DNA of 21,216 nt, taken from Phocaeicola sp. Its GTDB lineage: Bacteria; Bacteroidota; Bacteroidia; Bacteroidales; Bacteroidaceae. Where the stretch lies: positions 1 through 21,216 of the forward strand of contig JAHHQV010000048.1 of assembly GCA_020026175.1 (NCBI GenBank). Reading direction: 5' to 3'. Below, piece after piece: positions 15,431-21,216 of the stretch (within the stretch, counting starts at the first letter, position 1; every line of letters starts with the position of its first letter). The notes beneath the pieces are model-generated. The model worked only from the letters and a program-made list of their open reading frames with translations. It was not told where the DNA came from and searched no databases. The position numbers and the translations under genes are program-made.

Positions 15431-16645
15431 ATGTACGATATAAATAAAATAAGAGAAGATTTTCCTATATTGTTGCGCACTGTATATGGAAAGCCGTTGA
15501 TATATCTTGATAATGGAGCTACCACACAGAAACCTAAATGTGTGGTAGACTCTATTGTCAATGAATATTACTCTGTCAATTCAAACGTACACCGTGGCGT
15601 ACATTTCCTTTCACAACAGGCTACGAACCTTCATGAAGCATCTCGTGAAACGGTGCGTAAGTTTATAAATGCCCGTAGCACTTCTGAGATAATATTCACC
15701 CGTGGCACTACCGAGAGTATAAATCTTGTAGCTTCATCGTTTACTGATGCGTTTATGAAAGAGGGCGATGAGGTGATAATATCGGTAATGGAACATCATA
15801 GCAATATAGTCTCCTGGCAGTTGCAGGCCGAAAAGAAAGGAATTGTATTGAAGGTAATTCCTATGAACGACAAGGGTGAACTGCTTCTTGACGAATACGA
15901 GAAGTTGTTTACGGACAAGACAAGACTAGTATCTGTGGCGCACGTATCAAATGTGCTTGGTACAATTAATCCAGTAAAGAGAATAATAGAGACTGCCCAT
16001 GCCCACGGAGCATATGCGCTTATAGATGGAGCGCAGAGTATTCCTCATATGAAGGTGGATGTTCAGGAACTTGATGCCGATTTTTATGTATTCAGTGCCC
16101 ATAAGATTTATGGTCCTACAGGTATAGGTGTGTTATACGGCAAGGAAGAACTTCTTGAAAAACTTCCTCCATATCAGGGAGGGGGAGAGATGATACAAAA
16201 TGTAAGTTTCGAGAAAACAACATTCAACGAACTTCCATTCAAGTTTGAGGCAGGTACTCCTGACTATATAGGAACTACCGCTTTTGCATGTGCTTTGGAT
16301 TATGTTTCGGCTATAGGTATGGATAATATAGCAGCTCATGAGCATGAACTGATAGTCTATGCAACGCAGAGACTAAAAGAAATTCCAGGTATGAGAATCT
16401 TCGGTGAGGCCGAAAATAAGGGTGGAGTCATATCATTCCTTGTTGGAGACATTCATCATTTTGATATGGGGACTCTTCTCGACCGTCTTGGCATTGCTGT
16501 GCGTACTGGACATCATTGTGCCGAGCCTCTTATGCATCGTCTTGGCATAGAAGGTACGGTAAGAGCTACGTTTGGTCTGTATACCACACGTGAAGAAATT
16601 GATGCACTGTTATCAGGCATTGATAGAGTAAGAAAAATGTTTTAA
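15431..16645 (+). CDS. sufS: Cysteine desulfurase SufS
   Basis: SufS is a PLP-dependent group II cysteine desulfurase that removes sulfur from L-cysteine as a persulfide for delivery to SufBCD. The 404-residue protein has the PLP-binding Lys225 in FSAHKIYGPTG. The cofactor-stacking region is EHHSNIVSWQ (121-130), and IDGAQS (198-203) holds the conserved Asp. The catalytic Cys363 lies in RTGHHCAEPLM, whose short loop is typical of the SufS type. This type normally needs a SufE or SufU sulfur acceptor, and neither gene is present in the window. It begins 6 bp after sufD and is followed by a strong terminator, so it is the last gene of the suf unit. Confidence 0.96.
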   Translation: MYDINKIREDFPILLRTVYGKPLIYLDNGATTQKPKCVVDSIVNEYYSVNSNVHRGVHFLSQQATNLHEASRETVRKFINARSTSEIIFTRGTTESINLVASSFTDAFMKEGDEVIISVMEHHSNIVSWQLQAEKKGIVLKVIPMNDKGELLLDEYEKLFTDKTRLVSVAHVSNVLGTINPVKRIIETAHAHGAYALIDGAQSIPHMKVDVQELDADFYVFSAHKIYGPTGIGVLYGKEELLEKLPPYQGGGEMIQNVSFEKTTFNELPFKFEAGTPDYIGTTAFACALDYVSAIGMDNIAAHEHELIVYATQRLKEIPGMRIFGEAENKGGVISFLVGDIHHFDMGTLLDRLGIAVRTGHHCAEPLMHRLGIEGTVRATFGLYTTREEIDALLSGIDRVRKMF

Positions 16646-16656
16646 ATTATATTTTA

Positions 16657-16704
16657 GATCATAGACAGCACAATAGATGTTGTCTATGGTCGTTTTTTTT
16701 TTTT
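16657..16704 (+). terminator. Intrinsic terminator of the suf operon
   Basis: GATCATAGACA (16657-16667) pairs with TGTCTATGGTC (16681-16691) over 11 bp with one G-U. A G and twelve T follow (16693-16704). It starts 12 bp after the sufS stop and separates the suf genes from the protease gene. Confidence 0.93.
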
Positions 16705-16722
16705 GATATTAACCAATTATTT

Positions 16723-19700
16723 ATGAAGAAAAGCATGTTGTTAACAATGGCTGTGATAGCATCATCACAGATGAATGTCATGGCTGGAGCAATCACACCA
16801 AGCTGGTTGCGATATTCTTCCATCTCGCCCGATGGAACTCAGATTGCATTTGCATATTGTGGAGATATTTATACAGTTCCGGTAGGGGGAGGAGAAGCAC
16901 GGCAGATAACTGCCAATGCCGCATATGATTATTCGCCAGTGTGGAGTCCAGATGGAAAGTATATAGCATTTGCCAGCGACAGAGAAGGAAGTAAGGATAT
17001 CTTCGTGACTTCCACCAATGGAGGTTCGCCAAGACGACTTACTACAAATTCTGGAAGTGAAGTTCCTGTTGCATTTCTCGACAATGAAAATATTCTTTTC
17101 ACATCTGCGGGAACACCTTCACCTGAAAATATGCAGTTCCCTTCAGGAATATTTCCACATATATATAAGGTAAGCCTAAATGGTGGACGTCCTGAAGTAT
17201 ATTCAGAGTGGTCTATGGGCAATCCTTCGGTAGGAAAGAAAGGAGTGCTTTATGAAGATATAAAAGGTTACGAAGACTATTGGCGCAAGCATCAGACTTC
17301 GAGTATAGCTAAAGATATATGGATGTTTGACGGCAAGGAATACAAGAAACTTACAGACTTTAAAGGTGAAGACCGTAATCCTGTATGGTCGTCAGACGAA
17401 TCGTCTTTCTATTATCTCAGCGAAAGAAACGGGTCGTTTAATGTGTATTGCAGAAATCTTGCAGATGGAAAGGATACTCAGATAACCTTCCATAAGACAC
17501 ATCCTGTACGTTTCCTCAGCATCTCCGACAAAGGTACTCTGTGTTATTGTTATGATGGTGATATATATACCGTAACTCCTGGTGTTAAGCCTTCCAAACT
17601 AAAACTGACAGTGACAACCGATGATATGGCACGTAAGGTAGTGAGAAGCATCAGTTCGTATGGAGCTTCGCAGGTATCTGTTTCTCCCGAAGGAAAGGAA
17701 GTGGCATTCATTATGAACGGTGACGTGTATGTGACATCGTCGGACTATACTACTACAAAGCAGATAACAGATACTCCAGAACGAGAACGTACGGTAGATT
17801 TTGCTCCAGACGGCCGTTCGTTGGTATATGCTTCTGAACGTGACGGAAAGTGGCAGATTTATCAAGCTACTATTGCCGACAAGGAAGACAAGAATTTTAC
17901 ATACTGTAAAAAAGTGAAAGAAGAGCGTCTTACAGACGGCAAGTATACCTCATTCCAACCAGAGTATAATCCTAAGGGAAAAGAAGTTGCATTTCTGAAA
18001 AACAGAACAGAACTTTGTGTCATTGACTTGAAATCGCACAAGGTACGCACTGTTATGGATGGAAAGTATCAGTATTCGTATACAGACGGTGATCAGACGT
18101 TTTCATGGAGTCCCGATGGCAAATGGCTATTGTCGGAATATATAGGTACAGGCGGATGGAATAACAAGGATATAGCTTTGGTCAAGGCAGACGGATCTGG
18201 CGAAATACACAATGTTACTAATAGCGGATATTCCGAGGGAAATCCACGTTGGGTATTGGATGGAAAAGCTATGATATTCCAAAGCGATCGTGCCGGTTAT
18301 CGTAGCCATGGTTCGTGGGGTTCCGAAAGTGATGTGTATATCACATTCTTCGACCGTGATGCATACGACCGTTTTCGCATGAACAAAGAAGATCTTGCCT
18401 TGCTGGAAGAAAAAGAAAAGGCAGAGAAAGAAGAAAAGGCAAAATCGGAGGCTAAGAACGACGACAAGAAAAAGAAAAAAGATAAAAAAACTGATTCGAA
18501 AGACGGTAAAGACAAGAAAGATGAAGATAAGTCAGAAGATTTGAAATTCGACTTGTCGAGTCTTCAGGAATGGACGATGAGGCTTACTCCTTATTCAGCA
18601 TCTATAGGTGATGCCGTATTGAACAAGAAAGGAGACAAGCTGTATTATGTAGCTCCTCACGAAGGGAAACCTGCACTTTGGGAACAGAACTTGAAGGAAC
18701 ATTCAAACAAACTCAAGATGCAGGGCATGAGCTGGGCTTATCTTGATTTGTCGAAAGATACAGAGAGTGCATACTTTACGGCAGGAGGTCAAATCAAGAA
18801 ACTAAAATTCAGTGAAGGCTCTGTTAGCGGTATATCTTTTGAAACATTCCGCACTGAGCGGCCTGAAGAGCTGAGAGCTTATCTGTTTGACCATATCTGG
18901 AACCAGACAAAAGAGAAACTATATGATCCGGGTATGAACGGAACTGACTGGAATCTTATGTATAAGGAATATGCTAAATTCCTTCCTCATTTGGCAAACA
19001 ACTACGACTTTGCAGAGATGGCCAGTGAGATGCTTGGTGAACTGAACGTATCGCACACCGGATGCCGTTTCGGTGGAGGAAGTGCATCTCTTCCAGTTGC
19101 ATCGCTTGCTGTATTCTACGACAGAGACTATAAAGGTGACGGACTGAAGATAAAGGAACTGATAAAGGGAAGCCCTCTTGAATCAAGTAAGGACAAGATA
19201 ACTTCGGGATGTATCATAACTGCTATAGACGGAATAGAGATAAAGGCAGGAATGGATTATAACTATCTGCTTGAGGGTAAGGCAGGGAAATATACTCGAC
19301 TTACCGTGAAGGATGGAAAGAAAGAGTTTATAGCAACAGTGAAACCTGTATCTTCTGGAACAGAATTGGAGTTGCTCTATAAGCGATGGGTGAAACGCAA
19401 TAAGGAGATGGTAGACAAACTTTCGGCGGGACGATTGGCTTACGTGCATATCAAGGCCATGGATGCAGGAAGTTTTCACGAACTTTATCGTGTGCTTCTG
19501 AATGATGAAAACCGCAAGAAAGAGGCTGTGATAGTAGATACACGCCATAATGGAGGTGGATGGCTTCATGATGATGTATGTTTGTTGTTAAGCGGAAAGA
19601 AAGTGATGGAATTCCGTCCGCGCGGACAATTTATAGGTAATGATCCGTTCGACCGATGGACCAAGCCTTCGTGTATGCTTATCTGTGAGGACAATTACTC

Positions 19701-19977
19701 GAATGCTCACGGCACACCATGGTATTACAAGGAACTCGGATTAGGAAAGCTTGTGGGAACTCCTGTTCCAGGAACCATGACAGCCGTATGGTGGGAAGGT
19801 TTAGAAGGAGGACTTGTGTTTGGTATTCCTCAGGTAGGAGCATACGACAACAAGAACCGTGTATTGGAAAACATGCAGCTTGAAGCAGATGTTCCTGTCT
19901 ACAATAAGCCCGAAGATATGCTTAAAGGCCGCGATACTCAGTTGGAAGCAGCGGTTAATGAACTTCTTGGGAAATAG
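16723..19977 (+). CDS. Secreted tricorn-type S41 family protease with beta-propeller repeats
   Basis: This 1,084-residue protein resembles archaeal tricorn protease. A signal peptide (MKKSMLLTMAVIASSQMNVMA, cleavage near residue 21-23) suggests a periplasmic or secreted location. TolB/WD40-like beta-propeller repeats follow, with motifs such as SPDGTQIAFAYCGDIYTV and WSPDGKYIAFASDR. After them comes a Lys/Glu-rich low-complexity stretch (about 551-606), a second beta-rich region, a PDZ-like domain (about 790-870) and the S41 peptidase domain. Probable catalytic residues are Ser777-His778 in NVSHTG and the nucleophile Ser993 in NYSNAHG. The propellers and PDZ domain are expected to gate unfolded peptides into the active site. 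The gene is preceded by the suf terminator and stands alone. No promoter match was found in the 18 bp left between them; transcription could begin within or upstream of the terminator. Confidence 0.9.
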   Translation: MKKSMLLTMAVIASSQMNVMAGAITPSWLRYSSISPDGTQIAFAYCGDIYTVPVGGGEARQITANAAYDYSPVWSPDGKYIAFASDREGSKDIFVTSTNGGSPRRLTTNSGSEVPVAFLDNENILFTSAGTPSPENMQFPSGIFPHIYKVSLNGGRPEVYSEWSMGNPSVGKKGVLYEDIKGYEDYWRKHQTSSIAKDIWMFDGKEYKKLTDFKGEDRNPVWSSDESSFYYLSERNGSFNVYCRNLADGKDTQITFHKTHPVRFLSISDKGTLCYCYDGDIYTVTPGVKPSKLKLTVTTDDMARKVVRSISSYGASQVSVSPEGKEVAFIMNGDVYVTSSDYTTTKQITDTPERERTVDFAPDGRSLVYASERDGKWQIYQATIADKEDKNFTYCKKVKEERLTDGKYTSFQPEYNPKGKEVAFLKNRTELCVIDLKSHKVRTVMDGKYQYSYTDGDQTFSWSPDGKWLLSEYIGTGGWNNKDIALVKADGSGEIHNVTNSGYSEGNPRWVLDGKAMIFQSDRAGYRSHGSWGSESDVYITFFDRDAYDRFRMNKEDLALLEEKEKAEKEEKAKSEAKNDDKKKKKDKKTDSKDGKDKKDEDKSEDLKFDLSSLQEWTMRLTPYSASIGDAVLNKKGDKLYYVAPHEGKPALWEQNLKEHSNKLKMQGMSWAYLDLSKDTESAYFTAGGQIKKLKFSEGSVSGISFETFRTERPEELRAYLFDHIWNQTKEKLYDPGMNGTDWNLMYKEYAKFLPHLANNYDFAEMASEMLGELNVSHTGCRFGGGSASLPVASLAVFYDRDYKGDGLKIKELIKGSPLESSKDKITSGCIITAIDGIEIKAGMDYNYLLEGKAGKYTRLTVKDGKKEFIATVKPVSSGTELELLYKRWVKRNKEMVDKLSAGRLAYVHIKAMDAGSFHELYRVLLNDENRKKEAVIVDTRHNGGGWLHDDVCLLLSGKKVMEFRPRGQFIGNDPFDRWTKPSCMLICEDNYSNAHGTPWYYKELGLGKLVGTPVPGTMTAVWWEGLEGGLVFGIPQVGAYDNKNRVLENMQLEADVPVYNKPEDMLKGRDTQLEAAVNELLGK

Positions 19978-20023
19978 GATTCTATAGAAATAGTATTTTT
20001 AAAAGTTAAGATAATAAATGCTT

Positions 20024-20052
20024 TGGAGACGGTATGACAAGTAGCGTCTCCA
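20024..20052. terminator. Weak terminator or hairpin after the tricorn-type protease gene
   Basis: TGGAGACG (20024-20031) pairs perfectly with CGTCTCCA (20045-20052) around a 13-nt loop, 46 bp after the stop. The nearest T run comes more than 10 nt downstream, so it is not a textbook intrinsic terminator, but no other candidate is visible here. Confidence 0.45.
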
Positions 20053-20076
20053 GACATTTAAATTGAATTTTTTATT

Positions 20077-20905
20077 ATGAATTTAGCACATCTTTTTCTG
20101 AAAACGTCACTTTGTGTCGTTGGGGTATCGGCTTGTTTGGAAATCTCTGCACAGGTAGACTTGGTAAAAAAACGGAAAATCGTCTTCACGTATTGTCTTA
20201 CAGGATGAATCAAGTGAGAGTAGGATAGCGGCTGATATTCTATAGCAGTTTGTAATTAAAAATAGTTTCACAACGAATTGATTCCATCTTCAAGGCCAAT
20301 CCTGACCAGAAGTTGATTTGTGTGAGCCAGAATGACGGAAATTATACCAACTGTACTTGTCAGGAATGTAAGAAGATAGACGATGAAGAAGAAGCACTGT
20401 CAGGTTCGGTTATTCATTTCCTTAACAAGCAGGTCGACCGCTTTCCTGACAAGGAATTTGCCACATTGGCATATCTTTATACAATGAATCCTCCCAAACA
20501 CGTAAAGCCTCGTCCTAATGTGACGGTGATGCTTTGCGATATAGATTGTGAGCGTGAGGGCCGTTGGTGGAAAATGCCAGTGTAGAAGGATCCTTGTTGG
20601 GAAGCGGCCATCGTTTGTGGGTTTACGATTCACCGGTGTCTCATAAGCATGGTATGCTTCGTCCGCAGTTGATGCGTCGTTATGCACAACTGTTTGATGC
20701 AGCAGAGAATTCTGTAGCCAATGATGAACAACTGTTGGAGTGAGTGAAACATGCACGCCTGCCGTTATTGTATTCTGAACTTGAAATATTGCGTATCGAG
20801 CCAAAGAAAGACTTAAGGGAAGTGGCACGAAAGCTGGATTATTTCGAACAGGAGGCAAGGCATTTCAATAATCAGGTACTGAACGAGTTTTTCTACATCA
20901 GATAG
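20077..20905 (+). pseudogene. Degraded DUF4838-type carbohydrate-active protein gene
   Basis: Pieces of one protein lie in order in different frames. The first, from ATG 20077, is a signal peptide ending SAQVDLVKK. An extra A in the A7 run at 20166-20172 shifts the frame; removing it gives LVKNGKSSSRIVLQDESSES, a good N-terminal match, up to an in-frame TAG at 20243. A block is then missing. The frame resumes at about 20277 with IDSIFKANPDQKLICVSQ, NDGNYTNCTCQECKKIDD and LAYLYTMNPPKHVKP, up to CDIDCERE near 20555. A second block is missing. The rest, from about 20573, reads LLGSGHRLWVYDSPVSHKHG and has a TGA at 20741 and ends at TAG 20905. From memory this order matches DUF4838 proteins (GH67-like N-domain), normally several hundred residues longer. 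It should be non-functional. Confidence 0.85.
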
Positions 20906-20916
20906 GACAATGGATC

Positions 20917-21135
20917 TTATTTCCTCTTAGTGTTTCTTATAACTACATTATTGCATTGGGCAAGCAGATTTGTAGCTTTGTCTATAAGCGTCCTTTGATC
21001 TTCTTCTTCCCAACGTTTAAGATTTGGAAAGAATTGTTTCATTTGTTTTTTGACTTGCTCTGGAGTAAGATTCCACCCTGTTTCATTGTTTATTTGGTCT
21101 GTAAATATAGTGCAGAACTCAATCATTTGACTCAT
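20917..21135 (-). CDS. Small unrecognised protein, possibly the 3' part of a frameshifted gene
   Basis: From the ATG at 21135 the minus strand encodes 72 residues: MSQMIEFCTIFTDQINNETG, then a Lys/Gln/Glu-rich helical stretch including LTPEQVKKQMKQFF and ending VVIRNTKRK. The composition is protein-like and there is no signal peptide or membrane segment. The ATG may not be the real start. Upstream in the same frame the reading is open for 13 more codons (to a stop at 21175-21177). The neighbouring frame is open from the window edge as SGILLNVFKNNQLNTLSK. Deleting one A from the run of five at 21160-21164 would join them. The 3' end lies only 11 bp from the end of the pseudogene, tail to tail. 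I do not recognise the family. Confidence 0.5.
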   Translation of the reverse strand: MSQMIEFCTIFTDQINNETGWNLTPEQVKKQMKQFFPNLKRWEEEDQRTLIDKATNLLAQCNNVVIRNTKRK

Positions 21136-21216
21136 AGTGGAATCTTGTGTGAACTTACCTTTTTGATAGGGTGTTCAGTTGATTGTTCTTAAAAACATTC
21201 AAAAGAATACCTGATT

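Noticed and set aside
20956..21192. A 78-codon plus-strand frame at the window end.
   Set aside because: It overlaps the minus-strand ORF, is rich in Phe/Leu/Cys as expected of a shadow, and has no recognisable features.
1..21216. Search by eye for CRISPR arrays, tRNA genes, transposases and att-like repeats.
   Set aside because: No regularly spaced repeat, tRNA-like cloverleaf, transposase motif or flanking direct repeat was recognised. A tRNA or repeat search program would be needed to exclude them fully.

Overview
The window looks like chromosomal DNA of a gut-type Bacteroidales, most likely Bacteroidaceae (Bacteroides or Phocaeicola). The evidence is a SusC/SusD pair, Bacteroidetes-type promoters (TTTG, then 19 bp, then TAnnTTTG), absence of strong Shine-Dalgarno sites, and a rimP-nusA-infB / cvpA / sufBCDS gene order. 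No rRNA, tRNA, CRISPR array or intact mobile element is visible. All convincing intact genes lie on the + strand.

Region 1 (1-5860) is a small polysaccharide-utilisation-type operon. It holds a SusC-like TonB-dependent transporter, a SusD-like lipoprotein and a small DUF5018-like lipoprotein, closed by a strong terminator. No glycan-degrading enzyme or regulator is present. The most striking point in the window is at its start: the transporter's signal peptide (from ATG 323) is separated from the body of the gene by a one-base frame error exactly at a run of seven G. One added or two removed G would give a complete 1,032-residue transporter. This may be a slipped-strand on/off switch, a fixed mutation or an assembly error.

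Region 2 (5957-11111) is the transcription/translation operon rimP-nusA-infB. Its promoter matches the consensus. Its short leader contains a terminator-like hairpin overlapped by a 17-codon upstream ORF, a plausible attenuator. A long nested hairpin sits between nusA and infB. A terminator follows infB.

Region 3 (11157-16704) holds a CvpA-family membrane protein, a possible 40-codon ORF, and sufB-sufC-sufD-sufS for iron-sulfur cluster assembly, ending in a terminator. SufBCD forms the scaffold/ATPase complex and SufS supplies sulfur. No sufA, sufE or sufU gene is present here.

Region 4 (16723-19977) is a secreted tricorn-type protease with beta-propeller repeats, a PDZ-like segment and an S41 serine peptidase domain.

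Region 5 (19978-21216) is a zone of gene decay. It contains a DUF4838-type carbohydrate-active gene reduced by a frameshift, nonsense codons and two internal deletions. On the opposite strand there is a small unrecognised ORF that may also be frameshifted.
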